From Acidobacteriaceae bacterium (GTDB lineage: Bacteria; Acidobacteriota; Terriglobia; Terriglobales; Acidobacteriaceae): a stretch of 43,688 nucleotides of DNA. The stretch is taken from the NCBI GenBank assembly GCA_030038195.1, contig JASHPJ010000125.1, positions 1 to 43,688 of the forward strand, written 5' to 3'. The notes beneath the pieces are model-generated. The model was given only the letters and a program-made list of their open reading frames with translations. It did not search any database and was not told where the DNA came from. A program made the translations under genes and the position numbers. Shown piece after piece: positions 31,932 through 39,932 of this stretch. Numbering within the stretch: position 1 is the stretch's first letter; every line of letters starts with the position of its first letter.

Positions 31932-32975
31932 ATGAAGAAGATCGGCGTCCTGTTTGGCGTGGAGAACAGCTTTCCCGGCGCGCTGGTGGAGCGCATCCAT
32001 GCACGCAATGTTGAAGGCATCCAGGCCGAGTTCGTCGAGACCGGCGCCGTGCATCTTGACAAGGCTCCTCGCTACTCGGTCATCGTCGATCGCATCTCGC
32101 ACGACATCCCCTTCTATCGCGCCTTTCTGAAGCATGCCGCGCTCAACGGCACGGTGATCGTCAACAATCCCTTCTGGTGGTCGGCGGACGACAAGTTTTT
32201 CAACTACACGCTGGCCAAAAAGCTGGGCGTGGCCGTGCCGCCCACCGTCATCCTGCCACACAAGAAGCACCCCGAGGGCACCACTGACCGCTCCATGCGC
32301 AACCTTGAATATCCACTCGACTGGGACTCGGTGTTTGCCTACGTGGGCGAGCACGGGTTCATGAAGCCGGTGAATGGCGGCGGCTGGCGCGACGTGTATC
32401 CCATCCATAACCGCGAGGAGTTCTTCCAGGCTTACGACCAGTCGCGCGACCTGTGCATGATGTACCAGAAGGCCGTCGATTTCAACGAGTACTTCCGCTG
32501 CTACGTGGTGGCGCAGAAGCACGTGCACATCATGCCCTACGATCCGCGCCGTCCGCACCATGAGCGCTACGTGCAGAATCCGCCGCCATACGACAAAAAG
32601 CTGCTCAAGCGCGTGGAGCAGGACGCGCTGAAGCTCTGCCGCGCGCTGGGCTACGACCTCAATACGGTCGAGTTCGCCGTGGAAAACGGCATCCCGTACG
32701 CAATTGACTTCATGAATCCCGCGCCCGACGCCGACCTGCACTCCGTCGGCCCGGCGAACTTCGAGTGGATCGTGGAGCAGGTGGCCGACATGGCGATTGC
32801 CAAAGCCAAAGCCGCGCTGCACGCGCCGGAGCTGCGCTGGGCCGCATTTCTCGGCGGTGCGCCGGCCCTGGCCAAATCCGCGAAGAAGCTCGCAAAGAAA
32901 AAGTCTGCATCCAAGAAAAAAGCTGTAACGGAAGCAGACCATGGCGGAAAAGCCGGACAAGAGGAAAAAGCTTGA
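31932..32975 (+). CDS. ATP-grasp-like protein of unknown function
   Basis: Protein of 347 residues with a RimK/glutathione-synthetase-like outline: an N-terminal Rossmann-like segment (KKIGVLFGVENSFPGALVERI), a middle region TLAKKLGVAVPPTVILP (about 97-113), a lysine-containing strand GFMKPVNGGGWRDVY (near 144-158), and the acidic metal-binding end TVEFAVENGIPYAIDFMNPAPDADL (near 243-267), where D and N would bind magnesium. Such enzymes join a carboxylate to an amine or thiol. The last 35 residues are a Lys/Ala tail that looks disordered. The start at 31932 has AAGGGGG nearby upstream. Substrate and product are unknown. Confidence 0.72.
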   Translation: MKKIGVLFGVENSFPGALVERIHARNVEGIQAEFVETGAVHLDKAPRYSVIVDRISHDIPFYRAFLKHAALNGTVIVNNPFWWSADDKFFNYTLAKKLGVAVPPTVILPHKKHPEGTTDRSMRNLEYPLDWDSVFAYVGEHGFMKPVNGGGWRDVYPIHNREEFFQAYDQSRDLCMMYQKAVDFNEYFRCYVVAQKHVHIMPYDPRRPHHERYVQNPPPYDKKLLKRVEQDALKLCRALGYDLNTVEFAVENGIPYAIDFMNPAPDADLHSVGPANFEWIVEQVADMAIAKAKAALHAPELRWAAFLGGAPALAKSAKKLAKKKSASKKKAVTEADHGGKAGQEEKA

Positions 32976-33285
32976 CGAAGAAGCCGAGCGGACCACCACG
33001 GAAGTGGAACCCAGGGCAGCGTAGCTGCCGCGGCGCCTCGCGACACATGTTCCGCTCCCCGCCAGGATGGGGCTCCGCTCCGTCTCATGAAGGCGGCCAT
33101 GCCACGCTGGTTGCGGGCAGCGAGACCAGAAAAGCCTGCCAGGCGGAAGGCTACGACTGCCAGGAAGCGCTAAGGGGTAAGTTTGATTCCTGTCCTGTTT
33201 TCCAATCTGGATTCCGCGCGCCGGGAACGATATTCTGGAGCCGCATGGTTATCACCTTCATCGGCCGCCTTGCGAGGCGCGCGCA
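32976..33285. other. Gene-poor stretch between the ATP-grasp gene and holA
   Basis: No convincing gene, RNA gene or strong repeat was found in these 310 bases. A 14-codon frame (ATG 33245, MVITFIGRLARRAQ) overlaps the holA start as ATGA and could couple translation, but it has no further support. Bases around 33150-33220 are less GC-rich than the surroundings. Confidence 0.4.
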
Positions 33286-34461
33286 ATGAGCGGCTCTCGC
33301 TGGGGCGCAGGATTCTCGGCCGTCACCCGTTTTGTCGGGGAGATTGAGGCTGCAGCCGCAGGCAGGAGCCAGCTTCGTCCGGGCTACGTGCTGGCCGGCG
33401 ACGAGATCTTTCTCCACGACCGCTGCCGCGCCGCCGTGATCAAGGCCTTTGTCCCGGCCGATCTGCGCGATTTCTGCCTCTCCGATCTCGATCTGGGCAG
33501 CACCACGATCTTTGAAGTGCTCGACTGCGCGCAGACGCCGTCGCTGATGGCGCCGTTTCAGGTGATCTTTGTGCGCAACGTGCGCCAGCTTTACACGCGC
33601 GGCGCCAAGAAAGACGAGTTTGCGGCGCTCGATCGCTACTTCCGCTCGCCCAATCCGCAGGCGCTGCTGCTTTTTGTCGCCGACTTCCTGCGCATCCCCA
33701 GCGACTCGCGACGCATGGAGATGGACGACAGGAACCGCTACGAGCGGCTGACCGAAACACTGGGCGAGCACTGCGGCATGGTGGAACTGGCCCGCGTGGG
33801 CGAGGAAGACGCGATGCGCTGGGCGGTGAGCACGGCGCAGGTATCGGATATTCGCATGGAGCCCGACGCAGCGCGCGAGCTTGTGGATGCGCTGGGCGCG
33901 GACATGATGCTGGTTGCGTCGGAACTGGAAAAGCTGCTGCTCTATGCGACGGGACGCGGACGCATCACGCTGGGCGACGTGGAAACCATGGTGCTCGGCG
34001 CCAAGCAGCGCTCGCTCTTCGAACTGACTGACGCCATCAGCGCCCACGACCGCGTGCGCGCGCTCGCCCTGCTGCACGGCCTGCTCAACAGCTCCGACGC
34101 GGGCGAAGATGCGGCCATCGGGCATCTCTACATGCTGGCGCGCACCTTCCGCCAGATGCTGGTGATTCTGGAAAAGAACGTGCGCGACTCGCGCGCCATC
34201 TGGCAGGCGCTGTGGCAGGGTTTCCGCATTCCACCGTTTGCCGCAGACGACCTCATCCGCCAGGCGCGGCGCTACAAGAGCCGCCGCGACCTGACCCGCG
34301 CGCTGCGCTTGATTGCGCGCGTCGACCTGGAGCTGCGCTCCTCGCCGCCAGACAAGCGCCTGGTGCTGGAGCGGCTGGTCTACGAGCTTGCCTCGGAGCC
34401 GCGGCCGGCGGCGCCGCTCTGGCCGTCTGCGCAGTTGTCGTTCGAGAGTCTGCCCGGCTGA
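33286..34461 (+). CDS. holA: DNA polymerase III delta subunit
   Basis: Clamp-loader subunit that opens the beta sliding clamp. It has 391 residues: domain I (about 25-180) with GYVLAGDEIFLHDRCRAAVI, domain II with ARELVDALGADMMLVASELEKLLLYA (about 200-225), and the C-terminal collar domain with GHLYMLARTFRQMLVI (near 280) and LELRSSPPDKRLVLERLVYEL (near 345). GAGG lies about 9 bases before the ATG. It is followed after 21 bases by the CPBP peptidase gene. Confidence 0.9.
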   Translation: MSGSRWGAGFSAVTRFVGEIEAAAAGRSQLRPGYVLAGDEIFLHDRCRAAVIKAFVPADLRDFCLSDLDLGSTTIFEVLDCAQTPSLMAPFQVIFVRNVRQLYTRGAKKDEFAALDRYFRSPNPQALLLFVADFLRIPSDSRRMEMDDRNRYERLTETLGEHCGMVELARVGEEDAMRWAVSTAQVSDIRMEPDAARELVDALGADMMLVASELEKLLLYATGRGRITLGDVETMVLGAKQRSLFELTDAISAHDRVRALALLHGLLNSSDAGEDAAIGHLYMLARTFRQMLVILEKNVRDSRAIWQALWQGFRIPPFAADDLIRQARRYKSRRDLTRALRLIARVDLELRSSPPDKRLVLERLVYELASEPRPAAPLWPSAQLSFESLPG

Positions 34462-34482
34462 CGAGCGCACCAGGGAGGCGGG

Positions 34483-35376
34483 ATGTCTGAGGCTCTCCAA
34501 TTCATCACTCCGGCCAACGTTCTCGCGGCGCTGCTCACGCTGATCCCGTTTCTCGCGGTTGCATTCTTTCCCCAACGCATGGCGGAACGTGTCAACGCGC
34601 TGCCGCTGGCTTTCAAGCTCCTCGGCCCCGCGCTCCTGTGCATCCCCTATATTCTCGTAACTACCTCTGCCCGCGACTTCCACTGGGAGTGGTGCGCGCT
34701 CTACGCGGCGCTTCCCGCGTGCATCGCGGTTCTGCTCTGGCAGGCGGCGCAGATCGATCCCGAGCCACGAGGCGACTGGCGCGATTTCCTGACCCTTGTC
34801 ACACTCGGCCTGGCCGTGGATCTGCGCTGGTTCGAGGCGGCGTGGCCCGCGCACCTGGCCATCTTCAGCAAGATTCTGCTGCTCGACGCCGGCATCTACG
34901 GCTTCGTGCTCATCCGCAGGCTCGATGGCACCGGCTTCGATCTGCGCCTGCGGCTGCACGACGCGGCTATCGGCCTGCGCGAGGCCGCGTTTTATACACC
35001 CATTGCGCTCACGCTCGGCCTCACGCTTGGATTTTTGCACGCGCACCGCTCCTGGCCCGGCTTGGCGATGATCGCCGGCGCGTGGATTTTTACTTTTTTC
35101 TTCATCGCTGTGCCGGAAGAGCTCTTCTTCCGTGGATGGCTGCAGAACCTGCTCGAGCGCCGCATGGGACGCACGCTTGCGCTGTTGCTCACCGCAGCAC
35201 TCTTTGGGCTGGCGCACTTCAACAAGCGCACTGCCGGCTTCAACTGGCGTTACGTGGTGCTGGCGGCGGTCGCGGGCATCTTTTACGGACGCGCTTGGCG
35301 CAGCAACCGGCGCGTAGGCGCATCCGCCATCACCCATGCCACGATCGACTCCATCTGGTCACTCTGGCTTCGGTAG
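34483..35376 (+). CDS. CPBP-family intramembrane glutamic endopeptidase
   Basis: Membrane protein of 297 residues with about eight helices and the complete CAAX protease/Abi (Rce1-like) motif set: EELFFRGWLQNLL near 208 (paired Glu and Arg), GLAHFNKR near 242 and SAITHATIDSIW near 283. The family cleaves within the membrane; bacterial members serve in peptide maturation, bacteriocin immunity or stress. GGGAGG is 4-5 bases before the ATG. Its 3' end overlaps by 18 bases the end of a convergent related gene. Confidence 0.88.
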   Translation: MSEALQFITPANVLAALLTLIPFLAVAFFPQRMAERVNALPLAFKLLGPALLCIPYILVTTSARDFHWEWCALYAALPACIAVLLWQAAQIDPEPRGDWRDFLTLVTLGLAVDLRWFEAAWPAHLAIFSKILLLDAGIYGFVLIRRLDGTGFDLRLRLHDAAIGLREAAFYTPIALTLGLTLGFLHAHRSWPGLAMIAGAWIFTFFFIAVPEELFFRGWLQNLLERRMGRTLALLLTAALFGLAHFNKRTAGFNWRYVVLAAVAGIFYGRAWRSNRRVGASAITHATIDSIWSLWLR

Positions 35377-36084
35377 AGGATGCTCCAGCGGATAAGGTCT
35401 GTGGCCGTTGTGGTGACGGCTGTAGGTCAAATAGCCAAGCCCTACGCGCATGTTGTGATCCACCGGTCCCGGAATGGTGAGCGCCACGGTGATGCCGAGG
35501 ATGGCATGGGCAAGGGCCAGCGGATAGAGGTTGCGATAGCGCAGGAAAAGCAGGCAGGCGACAAATCCCCAGAGCAGTGTGATGGGCGCAAGGATGGGAT
35601 TGGGCACGTGCGCCATGGCGAACAGCGCGGCCGCCAGCAATGCCACGCTGCGCTGGCTGGGAATCAGGCGCAGAAAGCGCAGCAGAAAGAAGCTCTGCAA
35701 CAGGAATTGCTGCACGCCCGACCAGACCGCATAAGCGCAATATGTGCCGATGAAAGCGAGCACGCCATCCGGCATGCGCAGCGTGCCGAATCGCGCCGCG
35801 GCGAAGATCGCAATGCCGGCGAGCAGCAGCGCCGCGCCCGCAATCCACAGCGAGCGCAGGAAGTTGGCGCCGCGCAGGCCCATGGCTTTTGCGCCGTCGA
35901 ACGAGATGCAGGTGATCGCCACGACGGCCGCCGCGGCGGCGATCCACAGGTAGCGCTGGAAAGGCCGCGGCGTCCAGATAACCGCCATGATGAGTCCCCA
36001 GGCGATGGCGATCTCAGTCAGGTCGCGGCTGCGGCTGCGTCCCCGTGCGGCGCGCGTCTCCGGCAAAGTTGCAGCCTCTGCCAT
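35359..36084 (-). CDS. CPBP-like membrane protein lacking the catalytic glutamates
   Basis: Membrane protein of 241 residues with about seven helices. It resembles CPBP proteins: the first motif reads VWSGVQQFLLQSFFLLRFLR (about 120-139), with Gln-Gln where active members have Glu-Glu. The second, FAMAHVPNP, and the third, LALAHAILG, keep their histidines. It is therefore probably catalytically altered or inactive, possibly a binding partner. It ends inside the end of the active CPBP gene on the other strand. Confidence 0.72.
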   Translation of the reverse strand: MAEAATLPETRAARGRSRSRDLTEIAIAWGLIMAVIWTPRPFQRYLWIAAAAAVVAITCISFDGAKAMGLRGANFLRSLWIAGAALLLAGIAIFAAARFGTLRMPDGVLAFIGTYCAYAVWSGVQQFLLQSFFLLRFLRLIPSQRSVALLAAALFAMAHVPNPILAPITLLWGFVACLLFLRYRNLYPLALAHAILGITVALTIPGPVDHNMRVGLGYLTYSRHHNGHRPYPLEHPLPKPE

Positions 36085-36137
36085 GCAAACGATGGTAGCG
36101 CAAAGAATCCGGGGCTTTGAACCGGCCCGGCAACACG

Positions 36138-37115
36138 CTATTCCAGAATCACTTCCAGCTCATGGCCGCGCGTGGTCAGCACTACCGCTGCGCCAATGAT
36201 CAGCGCGCCACCCAGCCAGGCGTAGGGTCCGAGTCGCTCGCCCAACAGCTCCACGCCCAGCAGCGACCCCAGCGCCGGCTCGATGTTGAGAAACACCCCG
36301 GCGCGCGAGGCCGGCACGTGATGAATGCCCCAGTTCCACAGGAAGGTCGTAGTGGCCGTGCACAGCAGTCCGCTGATGGCCAGCGCAGTCCACGCCGTCA
36401 TGCTCACGTGCGCAAAGGGTAGCGGATCGACGCGCCGGTGGGTGAGTGGCGCAAGCCATTGCGGACCCATCACCACCGCGATGAGCATCGCCGTTCCCGC
36501 GAGGATCGTGTACGCCGAAACCACCACCGGGCGGTGGGTCTGCATCAGCTTCTTGCTCAGTAGAATCCAGGCCAGCGCCGTCACCAGCGAGAAGATCACC
36601 AGCAGGTCGCCCTGGAGCGTAGGCGTCTCGTTGCCCGTGGTTGCGTGGCTGCCGCCCAGCACTACCAGCGCCGCGCCCACGGTCGATCCGCACAGCGCCA
36701 GCCATCCCATCCAGTCCAGGCGCTCGCCGGCAAACAGGGCCGCCGCCGCGGCCAGCAGCACCGGCATGGCGCCCACCATCAGCGACGCGTGGCTCACCGT
36801 GGTCATCGCCAGCCCATGAAACTGCAGCAGGAACTGGATGGGAATGCCAAAGGCCGCGGCCAGCAGCAGGATACGCATCTCACTCCGGTTGAGCCGCACC
36901 CGGTTGCTCAACGCCGCCGGCAGCATGCCCAGCGAGGCAAACAGGAAGCGGTAGAGTACCATGTGCTCTACGCTCATCTCGTTCAGCGCCAGCCTGCCGA
37001 AAAAGAATCCGGTCCCCCACAACGTTCCGGCCAGGGCACAGGCTCCATAGCCCAGAAACCGCACTCCCGGCGTCGCTGTTTTCTGTCCGATCATCCCTTT
37101 TTTACTGTCGCACAT
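36138..37115 (-). CDS. DMT-superfamily transporter (EamA family)
   Basis: Ten-helix inner-membrane exporter of 325 residues with the two EamA repeats (about 25-155 and 175-315); the first begins ALAGTLWGTGFFFGRLALNEMS, and the second ends LGERLGPYAWLGGALIIGAAVVL. The family exports amino acids, nucleosides or other metabolites; the substrate is unknown. Met 8 (37094) is an alternative start, as neither has a clear ribosome binding site. It is divergent from the secreted propeller-like gene. Confidence 0.9.
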   Translation of the reverse strand: MCDSKKGMIGQKTATPGVRFLGYGACALAGTLWGTGFFFGRLALNEMSVEHMVLYRFLFASLGMLPAALSNRVRLNRSEMRILLLAAAFGIPIQFLLQFHGLAMTTVSHASLMVGAMPVLLAAAAALFAGERLDWMGWLALCGSTVGAALVVLGGSHATTGNETPTLQGDLLVIFSLVTALAWILLSKKLMQTHRPVVVSAYTILAGTAMLIAVVMGPQWLAPLTHRRVDPLPFAHVSMTAWTALAISGLLCTATTTFLWNWGIHHVPASRAGVFLNIEPALGSLLGVELLGERLGPYAWLGGALIIGAAVVLTTRGHELEVILE

Positions 37116-37172
37116 GCGCCGCCGGGTTCACGCGCTGCCAAAACCGGCCCGCATCGGCGAAAATACTCAACG

Positions 37173-38525
37173 ATGGTGAAATGGCGAAGAGCGATGGGCC
37201 TGGGTGTGCGCGCGTGCCTGTCGCTGGCCTCAGCCGCACCGCTTGCGGTCGCGGTCTTTGCCCAGCAACCGCCGGCCGCGCCCGATCCGAGCCAGACGCG
37301 CACGCATCCGCTGAAAGAGCGCGTGATCCCCGATCATTTTCCGGCGCAGCCCACCGTCGCGCCCACGTTGTCCATCCCCGTCGAACCGCTTGGCTTTTCG
37401 CCGCCGGGCCCCATCTATCTGGGCGCGCGCAACACGCTGGCTTCACTCGATTTCATCGGAGAAGACAAGCTGTTGTTCACCTTCCGGTTCCCGGGCCTGC
37501 TGCACCGCGACGCCTCCGGCGGAGCCGGCGGCGAAGAGCGCCAGATTCGCGCGCTGGTGCTGTCACTACCCTCGGGCTCGGTTGAAGCCGAGGCCACCTG
37601 GACCCTGCACGACCGCACCCGCTACCTGTGGATGCTCCATGACGGCCGCTTTCTGCTGCGCGACCGCAACAACCTCCTGGTGGGCGACGCGAGCCTGACC
37701 CTCCGGCCATTCCTCCAGTTTCCCGGCCCGCTGCTCTGGCTCGAGCTCGATCCTTCCCAGCAGTACATGGTCGCCGACTCCTACGAGCCGCCGCCCGCCA
37801 CTCCGCTGCCGGGCGAAGTGCAGAGTCCGTCGACGGCTTCCGCTGCGATGACCACCGACGGAGAGGACTCCGGCAGCACGCCGGACACCGTGGTCCGCAT
37901 CCTGCGCCGCGACACCGGCAAGGTGATGCTGGTGAGCCGGGTCCGGACCACCGTGCATCTGCCCATCAACTCGCTGGGCTACCTGGAAAACCTGCGCGGC
38001 CAGCGCTGGCAATGGCTGCTCAGCATGAGCTACTTTCGCGGCGGCAGCGCGACCCTGGGCCGCGTGGACTCGAGCTGCGACCTCACCAACCACTTCGTCA
38101 CCGATCAACTGGTCCTGGTAACCGCGTGCGCCGAGGACGGCGGCGACCGGATCGTGGCCATGACCACCGATGGCCGGCAGCTCTGGGCCGACCAGATCCC
38201 CTCCGTCGCCATCTGGCCTGAGATCGTTGTTTCGCCCAACGGCCTGCGCATCGGCCGCGAGACCCTGGGTGTGAATCACACGGTCAATGCTTACGACCCC
38301 ATCGATTCCGACGACATCAAGGGGCAGTGGCTCACCGTCTACGACGCCGCCACCGGCGACATGGCCCTGGAAACCCCGGTAAGCCCGGCGCTCGACTCAG
38401 GCGGCAACGCGGCCATCTCGCCTTCCGGCCGGCGGGTGGCCGTGCTCAATGCTGGAGCCATCCAGATCTTCGATCTTGCAGCGCCGCCGCCGCTGCCCGC
38501 CGGCGCCCAGGCTTCGGGCCAGTAA
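37173..38525 (+). CDS. Secreted protein of unknown function, beta-propeller-like
   Basis: Protein of 450 residues with a signal peptide (basic VKWRRAM, hydrophobic 15-30, cleavage after AVFAQ). The body has repeated short strand patterns of WD/NHL-like type: LASLDFIGEDKLLFTFRF near 89, YLWMLHDGRFLLRD near 152, and DQLVLVTACAEDGGDRIVAMTTDGRQLW near 311, then ALDSGGNAAISPSGRRVAVLNAGAIQIFDL near 408. I recognise no specific family; such proteins occur in Acidobacteria. ATG 37194 is an alternative start. It is followed after 67 bases by the PP2C gene. Confidence 0.7.
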   Translation: MVKWRRAMGLGVRACLSLASAAPLAVAVFAQQPPAAPDPSQTRTHPLKERVIPDHFPAQPTVAPTLSIPVEPLGFSPPGPIYLGARNTLASLDFIGEDKLLFTFRFPGLLHRDASGGAGGEERQIRALVLSLPSGSVEAEATWTLHDRTRYLWMLHDGRFLLRDRNNLLVGDASLTLRPFLQFPGPLLWLELDPSQQYMVADSYEPPPATPLPGEVQSPSTASAAMTTDGEDSGSTPDTVVRILRRDTGKVMLVSRVRTTVHLPINSLGYLENLRGQRWQWLLSMSYFRGGSATLGRVDSSCDLTNHFVTDQLVLVTACAEDGGDRIVAMTTDGRQLWADQIPSVAIWPEIVVSPNGLRIGRETLGVNHTVNAYDPIDSDDIKGQWLTVYDAATGDMALETPVSPALDSGGNAAISPSGRRVAVLNAGAIQIFDLAAPPPLPAGAQASGQ

Positions 38526-38592
38526 TTCCAGCCCGGCCCGGCGAAAACCCGTGTAAACTGTCCAGTGGTTGATCTTTCGGCGGGAGAAGTTC

Positions 38593-39330
38593 TTGGCCAC
38601 GGCTCTTGTCCACTACACGGCTGCAGCAGTCAGCGATCGCGGCCGTAAACGCACCTCGAACGAAGATTCTTACGGGTTTTCCGTCGAGCACGGCGTGTAC
38701 GTGGTGTGCGACGGGATGGGTGGCGCCGCTGCCGGAGAAGTCGCCAGCTCGCTGGCCGTGGACGAGATCATGCGGCGGGTGGCGGAAAGCTCTGTTTCCC
38801 GGCCCACGCGCGCCGCGATGGAGTCAGCCATCTGCGCCGCCAACCAGGCCATCTATTCCCGCGCGCAGCGCAATCACAGGCTGAGCGGCATGGGCACCAC
38901 CATGGTTGCGCTGGCGGCGGAAGAGCGCCATGTATGCGTCTTCAACATCGGCGACAGCCGATGTTACCGGCTGCGCAACCGGCGGCTCGAGCAGATTACG
39001 CTGGACCACTCGCTGGTGGAAGAGCAGGTGCGGCTGGGGCGCATGACGGAAGCCGAGGCGCTGCGCTCGCCGCTACGCAACGTGATCACCCGCGCGCTCG
39101 GAACGCAGTGCCAGGTGACGCCCGATGCCTTCGCGCTCGAAGCCGAACCCGGCAATCTCTTCCTGCTCTGCTCTGACGGCCTCAGCAAAGAACTTTCCGA
39201 CTCGCTCATCGAGTCGCTGCTCAGCATCGATCTGCCGCTGGACGAGCTTTGCGAGCGGCTTGTGGGCGCAGCCAACAAGGCCGGTGGCCACGACAATATC
39301 ACCACTCTTCTTGTCCGCGTCGAAGGCTGA
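38593..39330 (+). CDS. PP2C-family serine/threonine phosphatase
   Basis: Metal-dependent phosphatase of 245 residues that reverses Ser/Thr phosphorylation. The motifs are complete: SDRGRKRTSNEDS (about 14-26, first metal Asp), VVCDGMGG (37-44), GMGTTMVAL near 102, NIGDSRCYRL near 119, LCSDGLSKELSD near 191 and GGHDNITTLLV near 230. I chose TTG at 38593 because CGGGAG lies 6 bases upstream; a TTG at 38569 adds eight residues. No Hanks-type kinase is next to it. Confidence 0.9.
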   Translation: MATALVHYTAAAVSDRGRKRTSNEDSYGFSVEHGVYVVCDGMGGAAAGEVASSLAVDEIMRRVAESSVSRPTRAAMESAICAANQAIYSRAQRNHRLSGMGTTMVALAAEERHVCVFNIGDSRCYRLRNRRLEQITLDHSLVEEQVRLGRMTEAEALRSPLRNVITRALGTQCQVTPDAFALEAEPGNLFLLCSDGLSKELSDSLIESLLSIDLPLDELCERLVGAANKAGGHDNITTLLVRVEG

Positions 39331-39395
39331 TTCATCACGATCCGGCTGACGGCCCGGCGCAATCCAGACAGAACGGAGAGGAGGGCCGTGCTGTC

Positions 39396-39884
39396 TCAAG
39401 CCGTCTGCGCGGCCAGGCGGTTGAGCTGCGCCAGATGGTTCAGGTCGTGGCCGGCCATGGTTTCCAGGATGGTCATGAAGGTCATGGCGCCGCGTTCCGG
39501 GTGCGCCGCAGGGCGGCTCGCGGCGGCGGGCAGCGTATTTTCCAGCAGGCGCAGGTTCCAGCCGCGGAGAGCGGCAAAGACCTCCAGCGCGTGGCCGGCT
39601 TCGATGCCGTGATAGACGGCGGCCCATTTGTTCTGGTCGAAGGGCTGAAGAGTCGGGGTATCTTCAGCCAGGGTTTGGCGGAGGCGGAAACCGAAGGCCA
39701 GCTCGCAGTCGGCGAGATGGCAGAGAATCTCCGCCGCACACCATTTGCCGGGCGCGGGCGGAGTGGAGAGATTGTCTTCGCCGATGGCGGCTAGCGCCTG
39801 AGCCAGAGCAGACGGCGTGGAGGCCAGGATGGCCTTGACGGGGCGGCCGTCGAGAAAAACGTCATAAGGATTGGTCTGGCTCAT
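39396..39884 (-). CDS. DinB-family protein
   Basis: Four-helix-bundle protein of 162 residues; the group includes thiol transferases (bacillithiol, mycothiol) and uncharacterised metal-binding proteins. The metal-binding histidines are visible in EILCHLADCE near 54 and MAGHDLNHLAQLNRL near 145. KWCAAEILCHLADCELAF is typical. ATG 39884 has GGGAGAG upstream; an ATG at 39920 is less likely. It lies 48 bases after the CotH-domain gene and may be co-transcribed with it. Confidence 0.87.
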   Translation of the reverse strand: MSQTNPYDVFLDGRPVKAILASTPSALAQALAAIGEDNLSTPPAPGKWCAAEILCHLADCELAFGFRLRQTLAEDTPTLQPFDQNKWAAVYHGIEAGHALEVFAALRGWNLRLLENTLPAAASRPAAHPERGAMTFMTILETMAGHDLNHLAQLNRLAAQTA

Positions 39885-39932
39885 CGGCTTCTCTCCCAAT
39901 TGATACGAAGCGGCACGCAAACAGATTCAATC

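Noticed and set aside
32941..33024. Short Lys/Glu-rich frame after the ATP-grasp gene (MAEKPDKRKK start)
   Set aside because: It overlaps the preceding gene in another frame, has no ribosome binding site of its own, and shows no conservation signal that can be judged here.
33151..35337. 728-codon minus-strand frame opposite holA and the CPBP gene
   Set aside because: It is antisense to two well-supported genes and low in recognisable structure.
36645..37172. Upstream extension of the secreted propeller-like gene
   Set aside because: The open frame continues leftward antisense to the EamA gene, but the signal peptide begins at 37173.
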